A stretch of DNA of 64,000 nucleotides from Tanypteryx hageni (lineage: Eukaryota; Arthropoda; Insecta; Odonata; Petaluridae), in contig CM054118.1 in NCBI GenBank assembly GCA_028673005.1, forward strand, positions 88,326,858 to 88,390,857. Reading direction: 5' to 3'. The notes beneath the pieces were generated by a model that made no database searches, had not been told where the DNA came from, and worked only from the letters and a program-made list of their open reading frames with translations. Position numbers and translations under genes: made by a program. Below, one piece after another: positions 26,001 through 36,438 of the stretch (position 1 is its first letter; each line of letters begins with the position of its first letter).

Positions 26001-27742
26001 GCATGCCGTGCTTTCCTATTCCTCACCCTTTTCCATTTCCCTTGGACATTCAGTCTCCCCTTCCGCAAGGGGCCCCAACATTACAGTGCGCTTTTATAAA
26101 GTACTCGACTCAGCATCGAGGGTTGGGTCCTTTAGACAAGCACAAAGCGTGCTGATGACGGGAAGAACATTCTTCTCTGCCCCAACTGTCGAGGCTGTTA
26201 TAAATAGGATTGAGCAATAAACCAAAGATATTTTAAAAGTGGTGATTTAATACTCTTCTTAAACTTCTTAGATTATTTACAAAGATTTGAGTTTAGGCCG
26301 GGTAGTACAAGAAACTTACCGTATTTTTGGGTTATAATATGCCCCGGGCTTTAAGACACACCTTAATTTTTTCGAAGATTTTTCCAGAAAAATTTTTTGT
26401 TCACCCAAGCATTTAGGAAGGGTCATGTCATGCATCATTCTAGCCATGATTAAGTCCATATCTGGCAACATTTAAGTAAAATAGGGATAATCTAAAATAT
26501 AAATAATTACTTCGAAACTTGTATATTAAATATTCCCTGCGTGCATTCAGCAGCCCAATTAATAAGGCTGTCAGTGCATCGCTCACATGGCATGTATAGT
26601 CACCCCTGACCATTAGTACTTCCTTCAAGTTAAGCGCAAGATGAAATTTTAGTCCCTAATAAATGGAATGTAATAATGATACGTATGCTCAACTGCTCCT
26701 TTTTCTTTTGCAACTCTTTTTGTCTCGTACATTACCATTTTGATCGATGCAGCAATACCCAACTTCCTCTATTCTACTATCCTCCTCTAGGACCGACAAT
26801 TTAAGATCAAACTTACAAAGGCTGTTTCTCTTTTCCTGTCACTTGCAGTTTCTACTCCTTTTTTCTCCATTTACAGATCATTTTTTTGTGGAACATGGAC
26901 TGAAATGACGTTCTGCTGCTCGGTTTCCAAGCATTTTTTTAGTATTAAATCACCTGAAGCCATTTAACTTTGCTGTATTCGTCTTCCTTTCTGTGGTTCT
27001 TTAAATTAAAAAATTACTGCTAAAGAAGAATTTTTTTCATTATAAACTTTGTTAACTCAGTATTAAATATTGTCTCAAAATGTTCATAAACCATTTTAAA
27101 AGCCTTAACTGCCAGTAAGAAATTGCTTAGTAGCATTGAAATCGATTCATGACACGGTACATCCTTGTGAAAATAATGATTTTTAAAATTCTACATCATT
27201 TATCTCAGATTTCAAACCAAATAAACCTGTTTCTTGGATGTGTATTTGAAATGCAATCAAGGTAAGAGCAATAAATAGACTACCACCATGATTTAATATA
27301 TAAGGTGTTTTAATGACACAGAGGCAACCCAATAGGACTCTGCCACTTTCCTACAGGAATAACCCGTTAGATAGATCCATATGCTAATATTTTCTCAAAT
27401 GTAAGTGACGTGTTAGTGGCATAGTAAGATATTTTGTAAAATGTACTTAACTGTGCTTTTCAGTAAATGTGTTGAGAATACTGTGGTCAGGAAGATAATT
27501 GGAATAATTTCTGTGACTGCTGAATTAAGTATTGCAAAACTTAAGTGACAGAAATGAAAGTTCCAAAGAAATTATTGAAAGATAACTAATGTCCCTTTTC
27601 AGATTGGATGGAAAGAGTGATAGACGAAGAATATCCTGGTACAGTGGTTAGAAGAAAGAGGAGGAAAAAATCTCCAGAAAACCCTCAACCAAATGGTGAA
27701 AACAAAGGTAGAAGAGTACTGCGCAAAAGACGGAAAATATGA
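13699..27742 (+). CDS. RAD18: E3 ubiquitin-protein ligase RAD18 (complete, nine exons)
   Basis: Exons: 13,699-13,746; 13,821-13,899; 14,024-14,492; 14,659-14,799; 14,866-15,004; 17,720-17,780; 19,297-19,382; 23,929-24,595; 27,603-27,742. All introns are GT-AG and phases join without a stop, giving 609 codons plus TGA. RING C3HC4 ligands are Cys24, Cys27, Cys39, His41, Cys44, Cys47, Cys58 and Cys61 (LRCGICYEF then CPTCF). A UBZ4 finger has Cys169, Cys172, His184 and Cys188 (VACPVCNVDI). A SAP domain lies at about 216-250 (EKDLRRKLKEFGLSTFGDRK), followed by the family-typical FAVLYNSECDSLNPRS. Exons 6-7 (EEAQKQY, KARNRG) probably cover the RAD6-binding helix. RAD18 with RAD6 monoubiquitinates PCNA at stalled forks. 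The long acidic and Pro-rich exon 8 and the basic C-terminus (RRKRRKK, LRKRRK) are less conserved. The start is the first ATG giving FPEL before the RING. The gene converges on ABCC, with the nested transposons between. Confidence 0.9.
15230..15830 (-). repeat. Dispersed repeat in RAD18 intron 5, same family as 57,980-58,960
   Basis: Read on the minus strand, this matches the ABCC-intron repeat at 57,980-58,960. Shared phrases include the 'tatggagaaagt...ttcgtgaaaaaaatcgat' start, 'gatgatgtctgtgtgtg', 'cggtcaaccagaagtgggtgtttactc', 'ttgtaggaaatttaattttc', and the 'tgattcagaaggctacagtatgagtttatttctg' segment. It encodes no protein I can recognise. The family could be a non-autonomous element; no termini or duplications were found. 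Confidence 0.6.
15867..16803. mobile_element. TA-flanked inverted-repeat element (MITE-like)
   Basis: The left end TATACTCGTGTATAACGCAC and the right end ...GTGTTATACACAAGTATA are inverted copies of each other. Further copies of the same word lie inside near each end (gtgcgttatacatg; ctgtataacgcgcag). TA at each outer edge suggests Tc1/mariner/pogo-type mobilisation. No coding sequence is seen. It lies in RAD18 intron 5. Confidence 0.55.
16916..17205 (+). mobile_element. Old copy of the 18,743-19,081 hAT MITE
   Basis: Shares 'cagcagccttttct', 'ggctacatttgcagttttgaatg', 'ggtgggccac', 'gaataaatcagaa' and 'aaacttcacctcagaaggtttt' with the clean element at 18.74 kb, but the ends are decayed and no target duplication is visible. 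Lies in RAD18 intron 5. Confidence 0.6.
18743..19081 (+). mobile_element. hAT MITE (339 bp) with exact 8-bp duplication
   Basis: Starts CAGGGGTCGGCAACCTTTTC and ends GTAGGTTGCCGACCCCTG, near-perfect inverted termini of the hAT/Charlie kind. GTCTAAAG flanks it at 18,735-18,742 and 19,082-19,089. It is non-coding and needs a transposase in trans. It lies in RAD18 intron 6. Both ends are GC-rich (cggcgggccgg, gtggcccgcgggcc), unlike the surrounding intron. Confidence 0.9.
19938..20008. repeat. (AT)n-(AC)n microsatellite
   Basis: An uninterrupted run of AT dinucleotides of about 60 bases is followed directly by about seven AC dinucleotides. It abuts the left terminus of a Tigger/pogo-type element (CAGTAGAACCTCATAAATCC), so the element may have inserted at the TA-rich microsatellite. 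It is in RAD18 intron 7. Confidence 0.85.
20009..21810 (+). pseudogene. Tigger/pogo-type transposase, decayed
   Basis: A left terminus CAGTAGAACCTCATAAATCC near 20,007 precedes broken coding sequence. A psq-type helix-turn-helix is at 20,410-20,570 (TLSFEHKVDLLRKLENG, then YSIGKPTVYDLKKQK). A frameshift near 20,635 and stops near 20,667 and 20,763 interrupt the CENP-B-type DNA-binding part (WLHRFKLHHEIQ). The DDE core stays open from about 20,819 to 21,415, with the acidic positions in NMDKTGLFW, LTLDNCPAHP and PMDQGTLRSL. The rest frays by 21,810. No matching right terminus was found. It lies in RAD18 intron 7 in sense orientation. Confidence 0.8.
24280..24395 (+). repeat. 27-bp coding minisatellite in RAD18 exon 8
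   Basis: Units beginning 'ccaggaccgtccaaagtgct' start at 24,280, 24,307, 24,334 and 24,361, with a partial copy at 24,388. The period is exactly 27 bases, so the frame is kept. Each unit encodes the nonapeptide PGPSKVLD(T/P). A diverged relative (GPSKVAAMD) precedes it. The last copies differ by almost nothing, suggesting recent expansion. Copy number is probably polymorphic. Confidence 0.9.
24712..25467 (+). mobile_element. Non-autonomous hAT element, 756 bp
   Basis: Starts CAGTGATGGTGAACCTATGG and ends GGTTCGCCATCACTG, inverted ends of hAT type. Flanks are TCCTAGAG (24,704-24,711) and TCCTTGAG (25,468-25,475), an 8-bp duplication with one mismatch. No transposase fragment was seen inside. 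It lies in RAD18 intron 8, 116 bases after the exon 8 donor. Confidence 0.85.
25468..27602. other. Remainder of RAD18 intron 8
   Basis: No coding sequence is recognised. A possible transposon terminus (ACCGTATTTTTGGGTTATAA, about 26,320) resembles the ends of the element at 47,017-47,879 but has no visible partner. A polypyrimidine tract and ag acceptor at 27,595-27,602 close the intron. Confidence 0.3.
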
Positions 27743-29714
27743 CTTTTACTAAGAGATCTAATCAATATTTTGATTTAAAAGTGGAACTAAATTACAAGCG
27801 CCTTGCTCTTAATTTTATATTGAAATGTAGATATTAATATTTTTGTATTGAATGAAACTTTATATGAATATATTGGTCACATAACTTAAATAATAATGGT
27901 TATGCATTAACAAATGAACCCAAGAGGACATAAATACCAGATAGGTACAAATGATAATGACATGTACACATTGTCCTTATTTATGTAATTGTTTTCACAA
28001 GAATGAGAATTATAAAGATCTACAGATGTATAAAAAATTGTATACATTAAAAATTTATGAGTTTTACATTTCTTCTATTATTGCCTATGGAAAAGAATTG
28101 AACGAGTACTGAACAATACTGTGAAACTTTAAATTACAATACGGTTAGGAATGTCATATTATTTTACAATTACATTAATTTTGTTCTTTCACTTTCCTGC
28201 AGACTCATGCAGAGAAAATTGTGAAAGAATTTGAAGATGCATCCTCAAGTTTGCCTTAAACCCTAGTCCCAGGAGCAATTAGCATGGCGACTTTGAAGTT
28301 CATAATCGGCCCCGAGTGGAACAATTGACCAACGTGAAAATTCTGCCCCTTTCCTCTACTTTTTATTTAGTATTGCCCTTACTGTCTGGGGCACTTGAAG
28401 TGAAAAGCAATTGGTAGTACATACTCTCCAACTCATTGTCTACAATTATTCAGTAGAGAAAAAAGAACTTGTGCTCATAAGAAAAGTTAGGTAAAATATC
28501 ATTTTCATTTATTAAGGGTTAATCGATAGAGTGGCAATTGTACCAAACAAGAAGGAAAAACAAAAATTGGGAAAAAGGAATCAGACCCTCCATACCCTTA
28601 ATCCTTTGCATACAGTTTTTTCCACCATGCTCACTGCTCCGTGCAGTTATTTTTTAAATTAATTCCATTCAAATGCCAGCAAGCTATGTAGAGCTGATAC
28701 AGCATGTGAAACGCGGATGCAAGGCCAAGTGCTAGTGTTCCATGTTACCATGGCCAGTTTAGCAATACAAACAAGAGTTAAAGCACATTTTTCTAAGTTC
28801 TAAGATGCTTTCTAAATTATTCCAAAAAATTGTTAAATCATTGAAGTAAAGTATTCTTGCACAATAAACAATTTAAAACATAAAAAGGCACCCCTGATTA
28901 GGTTATGTGAACCATTTATATCACTTTCTTATTTTCTTTGCCCAAAAGTTCTTAATACCAAATTTCATGGAAATATGTTCAGTAGTTCAGAAATGAAACG
29001 AAGTTGGACATTCAGGTGGGCATGATCAAACCAAAAGGTTTTAATTTTTTTGAAGAACACCAGAGAAATGGCTAAAACTCTCCAAGATCGGAAGATGCTC
29101 CAGCCAAGGGGTGCACAACCAGCGGCCCACTGAGCAATGTTATGCAGACCACCACCAGTGGTTTGTTCTTTTCAAAACTTTTATTTTCCTACCAAATATT
29201 ATTTTTATCTAGAAATCTGTTAAAATATCTAGCATTAAATTCGGACCTCTTAGTAAATATTTTTCAATTCAACCAAGTTCTTTATAATGTTGTTTTTGGA
29301 CTTTCCTCGAAGGTATTTCTAAGATTGAATTCCATTATGATTATAAGTATTGAAATGTTAATCCTGAAAAACATAATTTTAGCTTGATTTTCTCTTGTAT
29401 GGTGCCTAAGTATCTCTAGGTAACTTCTGATTTAACTTGAATCCAGTCCGCAAAAGCATTGGCAATTTCCAATCCAGTTCACCGAAGGATTCACTGCCAC
29501 CAATACAGCCCACCATTCAGAAAAGATTACCTACCTCCAGACCATGAAGTGCTCTGAGGAAGATTATATGACATCCCAGAAACACTCAAGAGTCATACAC
29601 CTTGTAAAACATCAAAAATCATTGGGTGAAAGTGATTCATTAAATTATTGAGACTTTGGGAAAGTTGAAGATCACATGGTAACACTAGTAAAATAAGTAG
29701 GGCCATGAAAATAG
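27743..29714. other. RAD18 3' flank
   Basis: Contains the RAD18 3' UTR, although no strong AATAAA stands out close to the stop. At 28,192-28,257 an acceptor-like 'ctttcctgcag' is followed by an open stretch THAEKIVKEFEDASSSLP and TAA, which could be an alternative terminal exon or a chance match. Nothing else is recognised up to the mariner fragment. Confidence 0.3.
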
Positions 29715-30088
29715 TGTACGATACCCAAAAGTCCCGGGAATTTGTGCATTTAAAAAAATTACATAGGCTAAGTCCTAATTTCCACCATCCCCTTCAAAAT
29801 AGTCCCCTTGGGCTTTTATACAGCATTCCCAGCGTTTTTTCTATGATGCGAAGCATCCTTGGAAGTCCTCAGGTGTGAACGTGTTAAGCACCTCTTGCGA
29901 TTCTGCCCGGATCTCCTCAATCATGTCAAAACGTCGCCCTTTCAGCCGGAGTTTCATTTTGGGGAACAGGAAAAAGTTGCATGGGGCAAGGTCAGGAGAG
30001 TAGTGGGGGATGACTGTCATGTTTTTGGAAGCCAGGAACTGCCTAATAAGGAGTGACGTGTGGGCGGGCGCATTGTCATGGTGGAGCA
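29715..30088 (-). pseudogene. Mariner transposase, 3' fragment (piece 1 of 3)
   Basis: The minus strand reads HDNAPAHTSLLIRQFLASKN and YSPDLAPCNFFLFPKMKLRL, holding the second and third catalytic Asp of a DD34D mariner. A TAG follows at the position where the family has Trp, then the family-typical C-terminal KKRWECCIKAQGDYFEGDGG and a normal stop. The likely 3' terminal repeat (acccaaaagtcccgggaat) is near 29,728-29,746. The right end is cut exactly at the hAT insertion. The rest of this transposase lies at 35,268-35,805 and 43,722-43,900. Confidence 0.9.
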
Positions 30089-30956
30089 CAGGGACGTAAC
30101 TAGACTTTTATTCTTGGGGGGGCAGAGGAGGGCCAATGAAAATTGAGGGGGGGCCAGGGTAATTTTCAATATTTCCAAAATAAACGAGAGAATGGCGAAA
30201 CTAGTTAAATTTTAATTGCGGAATATATTTATTTTTCATGAGGATTGAATAATTTTAGAATAACGAATCTTTTTCATTAAAAAGTTCATGAAAAGATGAT
30301 ATATAAAGGAATAAATATGTTTTGCTTCATCTTAGGTATACTTTACAGATTAATTACGGCTATGCATTTTGGATGAATATAAAGATCAATCAATGCTTAG
30401 GAAACTTACGGTATATTTGGAATTTGGTCTGATAATAGAATTAGATGGGGAAAGAAAATCACATTTTTGTATTCTATTTTCAAAGATCAGACATTTTCTT
30501 ATCGAATTATAAAGACCGAAATTTTCATTAAATTATGTGAGATTTATACATTGTAAACTCTTGAATTTTTTTTATAACAAATTTATAACTTTAGAAAAAA
30601 GATTTTACATTTTTATTAAAAAAAGATAATTTTAATTCCTCCGAAAATTTTGTCATAATGACGGATTTTAATCTACTACAGAAATGAACACATTTCAATT
30701 GCATTAAGTACCTAATGTGAAATGTATTTTTGATTTTGTAAAATACACATAGTCATTCCATCTTAATTACAGATCAATTACCAAATAATACAAACTTAGA
30801 TTAAAATTTTTTATCACATTAAACATAAAGTTATGAAAGTAGACAAACATGTATGTTAAGCATTAATGCATTATAAAAGATTAATACTAATAAATTATTA
30901 AAAATTAATACTATGAGAATACATTCATACCTTGTACAAGAATTAAGACGAGCATT

Positions 30957-33367
30957 TTATTTTAATAATTGCATTCGTCTACCACCAGCTTTTTGTGCAA
31001 ATCTTTCTACAACTTGATCTAAATCAATGGATTTGGCAAGCTCTTTTTCTATGTGCAATACAGCTAAATGTGAAAGACGATCATTGGCAGTTTTATTTCT
31101 TATGTAAGTATTAAGTCGTCTTAAACACGAAAACGATCTTTCGCACGCTGCAGTTGACATTGGTATTGTTACTGCTATTGCACATAATTTATGAACTTCA
31201 TGAAAAGCAAATTTGAACTTCGTCAACATTTCTAGTAGTTGAAACAGATTTGTAATTTTAAGTTTGATTTCTAACTCATATCTTTTAATGGTTTTCGGTA
31301 AAATTTGTAATTCTGCATTTAAATTATCAATGTCAATGCTATAATTTAAAGCAAAAGCTTTCAATTGTACAAAATTTAAAAATTTCTCATGCATCGGATT
31401 TAAGCAACATATACCTTCAAATATTTCTGAATTGTTTGTGAATCTTGCGTGTAATTCCTCTACTATTTTATCTAAAACAGGAATATAAATTTGGGTACGA
31501 ATTTTATCTTTCGTATTAACATTTCGTTGAAGATTATTTTCCTCTGTATTTACATAATTTGCATATTTAGTACAAAATTTGGAAATTCTATTAGAATTTT
31601 CATTATTTGGAATATTAATGTTATTATTATTTGCAATTTTTAGTGATTCTTTGTAAATTTGGTCAAAGTTCAAAGCAGAGTTTTCATCAGATCTTACGTT
31701 CAAGAAAAACGTCTCCAAAGACTGATCTGAAGTGACGCTTTACAAGAAATCGCTAACAGATTTGAGTTTTCCCAGTATTTCCGTAAACATACACAAGTTA
31801 AATGCAAATTGAAAATCACTTGCATCAAGCAAACGATTGGCTTCTACTCTACGTGCTCCCGCTTCATTTGAAATTACATTCAACAAGACTAATAAGGCCT
31901 CAAAAGTATTTTTCATTGTCGAACATGCAGATGCCTGAGCTGTCCATCGGGTAAAACAAATTCTTTTTAGTTCCTGCAATTTGCTATTTGGGTTAATATC
32001 CCTTTGTAGCTTTATAAATCGCGCATGTACAGCTGATCCTGAAAAAAAGACATACAATTCCTCCAACACAGGAAAAAACAAGTCTACATGTTTTACGTTT
32101 TTGCAAACATCGACGATCACGAGATTCAGCCTGTGATTGAAACAGTGTACATATATACAATGAGGTACTTCATCTCGAATTAATTTTTGTACTCCATTCA
32201 ATCTACCGCTCATAACGTTTGTGAAACGCATTTAGATAAATCAATCTCACAATTAGCAAATATTTCTTTAATATAAGAAAATAGTGCGCTTGCATTAAGG
32301 TATTCCGCTTGTTTATAGCCTAAAAATCGTTCAAATACTGTACCATCTAAAAAATATCTAACTACAACCGACAGTTGTTCACTCTTAGAAATGTCCTTTG
32401 ATTCGTCTACCATAATGGAAAAATGCTCTAATTGGTTAATTTGATCCTTTATTTGTCGAATCACCAAATCTGACATTATTTGCAAAATTTCATTTTGAAC
32501 TAAAGGACTAGTATATTTGGCATTTTTTGGACCATCAAGAAATTTTTTTTACTATATCGGAAAGTTCAGATAGAATGTTTAAAATTTCTAGAAAATTTTC
32601 TCTATTTAAACTTTGGTCAAATTCATCATTTCCCCGCTGAGCTATATTTTGCATTGCTGTAAATCTTAATACCTGACAAATAATTCTTAAATATTGCCTA
32701 TTTTCACTTACTTGGCTAGAATGAGCATGATTCAACAAGGAAGTTACAGATGCATTATTTTTTGACATTACCTTTTGCATATCCCATGAGTTAAACACTT
32801 TTTATGAGAATCACTATTGCCATGTTGCCGAAGTCCTGAGTCTTTTTTATGGCTTTCTTCCAATTTCTGAATCCAACAGATACGAACGGCATGTACGAAT
32901 CAATAGAATTTGAAAAAAACGACATGGGAAGCAATATGCAGCATCATCTAACACACTGTATTCTAACCATGGAAATTTTTCATACCAAATAGGGTTGAAA
33001 CTTCTCCAACGTGTTGCAAATTTCCGACTCGGAAAACACAACTTCGGCTGTTTAGAGCCGTCGGGCCGTCGGTCACAATTTGAGACAAATCTTGAGGTCC
33101 AGGAATTTCTTTAAGTTTTGGCTCTGCTTCGACACTATCTCTATCTTCGCAATCGGAATTAAGCATTAAATTCATTTTATCGAGTTAACAATCTTGGAAT
33201 TCACTTTCAGAATTTGAACTCGTTTCCTCACTTTCAATAATAATTGTTTCAAAGTCATCCTCTTCGATAATAGCCGTTTCTTTAGGATTTTCTACTTTGA
33301 TCTTCTTATTCGCAGCTTTCCCAAAATAGTCCGATATATTAATCCTTTTGCTACTCATTTTGTTCAA
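30957..33367 (-). pseudogene. hAT transposase, TTF-zinc-finger/ZMYM type, broken
   Basis: One protein is spread over at least six minus-strand frames. The start is at 33,367 (SSKRINISDYFGK, acidic linker). The TTF-type finger at about 33,040-32,890 has RWRSFNPIWYEKFPWLEYS and DDAAYCFPCRFF. The catalytic start LEHFSIMVDESKDISKSEQL lies in 32,485-32,210. The C-x2-H region VHCFNHRLNLVIVDVCKN lies in 32,231-31,740. The C-terminal hAT dimerisation domain in 31,718-30,957 has AACERSFSCLRRLNTYIRNK. Frameshifts and stops separate these blocks (near 33,180, 32,850, 32,530, 32,220 and 31,740), so it is inactive. The last 253-residue frame is the best preserved. Confidence 0.85.
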
Positions 33368-33399
33368 CTGCTCTTAAAAACGGAAATTTTAAACGATAT

Positions 33400-35240
33400 T
33401 TTTTTCAAAATCGAAATTAGTGAAAAAAATCAATTAATCATAGAATTTAAAATAAATTATTACATACATCCAAAATTATGTATTGTCAAGTATATAACTA
33501 ATTTACTCGATTTACTGTAAAGTTAAGTTAGAGGAAAAAACTTATAAACTAGATCAGGGGCGGATCGGCAGCAAAAATCGGCCCGGGAAAACCTTCAGAT
33601 CTCGGCCCACATTGCTGAGTGAAATATTTCCCTATATAAATTGGGGATAATTGAATCGGAGACGACAATGCGGGACACCTTGGCAATGCTCGAAAAGAAT
33701 ACGAAAAATCCATAAAATTTCGTAAAGGAATGCGTACTTCTAAAGATTTCGAACGCCTAGCATCTAAGCATTGCAAGTACGGAATAGTTTACAGTTTTAG
33801 CTGTAGGATAAAGCAAACTAGAAGAAAATTGGTCCATATTTACGTATTTTTATGAATGGATGGAAAGAGTTCTTGCACTTTAAAACATTTTAATCCAGTG
33901 TAAACTTTCATAAGAGCGTCACGCACAGAGGGGGATTATGCTTTCTATATTGGGGCGATTGGTGGAAATTCATGCTTGTAAAAATTAATTTCTTCAAAAT
34001 GAGGGATGGGACAAAACGGGAAAACACGTCTGCTTATTTTGGATAAATATTCATTTTGTACAAATTTCGTTAACTTCCGATTACCAATTTTCGCGACTTT
34101 TCATCGTTAGACTAATTATAATAAAATTTTTCACATACCTGATCTTTTTCAAACTTAATAGACGTTGTGCTTGGAATACCTCTCCGGGCTCAGTGTCACA
34201 AGTAGTCTTCAAACAACTAACCTTAATTAGGAATTAGAATTAAAATATAAATATTTCTGAATCTGCTGAACCACTATAAAATTCCATTACATGAAGTATA
34301 CGAACTTTCTAGCGATAACGATATTTTGCATCACTGAATTGAACAGACCTTAAATCCCGCTGTTCTTAACTCTTCAAATGTTAGACTTCGACTGGACTAG
34401 GGCATTCGTATTCTCATCTTCGGTGGGAAATTCAGGCTGACCTCGGGCAGTTTCCCACGGATACAATCCAATTTATTGTCTTCCGAAAGGGCCAGATGTA
34501 TCTCGGCTTCACATTCATAAGGCAGAGTGGCGATCCACAGGATGTTTATAGTGGACAAAGCGAGTGAGTATCCACTCGAGAAATAAACAACGTCGAGAGC
34601 GTCGCCATCCGAAGGTAGATCTGAGCGTAGCACCCACGAAGCACAGAACTGATTCACCAATCGGCAATTTTTTAAAATCTGTTTAATTGGATAACACCAA
34701 AACAACAACAACAATGGCCCCATGGAAAATATTTTGTGACCACTCACAATCAGCCCGGGGATAGTGCCTATGAGACTGGTTGGCATCTGGAGACTGGAGA
34801 CATCGTTTTGAATGATAAAAGGGTAATGCGAGACACGGTGATACAATACAAAGTAAGTAAAAGGTAATAGATCCTTCACCGTAAAAAAAGGAAATAGAAA
34901 ACTCACGTACGCGCTGTAGGTCTCCGAAGGAATCGGCGGGACCTAATTCTTGTGAAGAAAACACACACACGCACACGAGTGCCTCCTTGGAGTGTTTTAC
35001 TTACATCGTTTTGAATGCATCCTCTACTCAAGAGATTAAAAAGAACTACGTTGTAGAACCAAGCTTCTCGCGCATTTCAAACTACTATATTGTAGAAACC
35101 TATCTTCTTGCGAACGTAATGTCAAAATTACAGTAAAAAAATTCCGATAAAAATGGGTGGGGATGGTAATTTCAATCTGCTGATCAAATTCAGTGGAAGC
35201 TGGGTGGGCCAAGAAGATTTCAGGGAGGGCCAGGGCCCCC
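33400..35240. other. Non-coding right third of the hAT element
   Basis: No recognised protein. Minus-strand open frames at 34,397-34,976 have no domain match that I can recall and look fortuitous. The sequence at 33,557 (GGGGCGGATCGGCAGC then cggcccgggaa) resembles a hAT terminus but lacks a visible partner. Confidence 0.35.
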
Positions 35241-35275
35241 CCTGGCCCCCCCTTAGTTACGTCCCTGGTGGAGCA

Positions 35276-35805
35276 CCCAGTCATTGTTGCGCCACTTGTC
35301 TGGGCGTTTGCGTCGGACGTTCTCCCTTAGCCGCTTCAAAACATCACAGTAAAACTTTTCATTGACAGTTAAACCGGGTGGGAGGAATTCTTTGTGGACG
35401 ATCCCGTCGACCTCAAAAAAATTATCAGCATGGACTTGCTGCAAACTTGACGTGCTTTTTTCAGCTGCTGTGAATTTGGCAACTTCCACTGTGATGACTG
35501 CTGCTTTCTCTCAGGGTCATAACCATAAACCCAAGATTCATCACCAGTTATGACCTTGGAGATGAAGTTGGGGTCATCCCTAACTTCATTCTGGAGCTCA
35601 GCAGTCTGGGAACAAATTTTGCAGCAATGCGCCTCATGTTCAAATCCTCTGACAAAATGCGTTGACACGTCCCATACGACAGTCCGACAATGTCACAAAC
35701 ATCATGGATTGTGTGCCTTCGGTCTGCCTGGATAGCCTCATGCACTTCTGCGACGTTTTCCGGAGTTGTGCTTGTCGACGGTCGACCAGAATGCTCATCG
35801 TCGTC
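35276..35805 (-). pseudogene. Mariner transposase, central fragment (piece 2 of 3)
   Basis: The minus strand reads DDEHSGRPSTSTTPENVAEV, the linker of mariner transposases, then a helix-turn-helix (HDVCDIVGLSYGTCQRILSE), then in another frame VITGDESWVYGYDPERKQQS with the first catalytic Asp, then in a third frame FLPPGLTVNEKFYCDVLKRL and DKWRNNDWVLH. Two frameshifts separate these parts. The right edge stops at the Polinton target duplication GTCGTC, the left edge at the hAT duplication. Confidence 0.9.
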
Positions 35806-36431
35806 AGTAGCAGGGAAAAGAGGAGTCTGGCCCCCCCCACCCCAACTTTTATGCAGCCACCATCTTGGATTTATGACGTCACATCCTGTCACGGGACCAA
35901 CCTGTGGCGCCACCACTCGGAGAAAGTTGGAACTAAGAACAAGTGCCGTTCGAAAAGCAATGTTGTCAAGTGAGTTTCGATATATCGAACAGATCGGTGT
36001 TGCCAAAAACAAATGAATCGCACATGCGCCCTCGAGCCGAAAATTTGAAAAGTATAAATTTAAACGGATGCGTACAATTGAATTGGGTGGGAGCATTGTG
36101 GTTGAAAATATTTAACGAATGAAATAAGAAATGAGCAACTTTTTTTATATCGAGGCTGCAGGCCCAAGGTTTGAATCACTGTTCGGACACTTTAAGATAA
36201 ATTAACACGAAAAGGTGTGACAGAAAAAGGAGTGAAATAAAAACATTGGTATAGGTTAACTCAAGTATTTATTGACATTTGTTTACAATTTTCAATCACA
36301 TTCTGTTCTTTTAAATAATGGACACCCTCTCGTAAATTTGTCGTGCTCTTCTTTAGGATCGTCACCTTTTTCCCATGAATATATGCTCACACCACATTTA
36401 CAGCATACGGTGACGTCCTCATAACCAGTAA
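35806..36431. repeat. Left terminal inverted repeat of the Polinton
   Basis: Matches the reverse complement of 43,100-43,721 with only a handful of differences: an extra AGC near the tip, a C-run length change and scattered substitutions such as those around 35,890-35,975. The inner edge is at 'ccagtaa' (36,425-36,431), after which left and right diverge abruptly. The low divergence between the repeats argues for a fairly recent insertion compared with the wrecked mariner around it. Confidence 0.9.
36292..36431 (-). pseudogene. Truncated BIR-domain copy in the left inverted repeat
   Basis: Mirror copy of the C-terminal 46 codons of the BIR reading frame at 43,078-43,239. It keeps the C-x2-C, Trp, DDP...EH and final Cys positions but lacks the beginning because the inverted repeat stops here. 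It has no start codon of its own in a sensible position. Confidence 0.75.
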
Positions 36432-36438
36432 CGATGGC

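Larger units (their letters stand above)
30089..35267 (-). mobile_element. hAT transposon (5,179 bp) inserted in the mariner
   Basis: Termini CAGGGACGTAACTA (left) and its inverse TAGTTACGTCCCTG (right). The 8-bp duplication GTGGAGCA is exact at 30,081-30,088 and 35,268-35,275. Both subterminal regions contain G/C runs (ggggggcagaggagggcc; gggagggccagggcccccc). Removing the element and one duplication restores the mariner frame at the second catalytic Asp. It carries a broken transposase at 30,957-33,367. The right third (33,400-35,267) has no recognised gene, but includes a GGGGCGGATCGGCAGC end-like sequence at about 33,557, perhaps a decayed element nested inside. Confidence 0.93.

Noticed and set aside
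25954..26220. 88-residue plus-strand frame in RAD18 intron 8
   Set aside because: No splice context, motifs or conservation cue; low-complexity Ser-rich sequence.
34397..34976. 169- and 97-residue minus-strand frames in the right part of the 5.2-kb hAT
   Set aside because: They overlap in different frames, have no recognisable domain and no relation to hAT proteins; probably chance.
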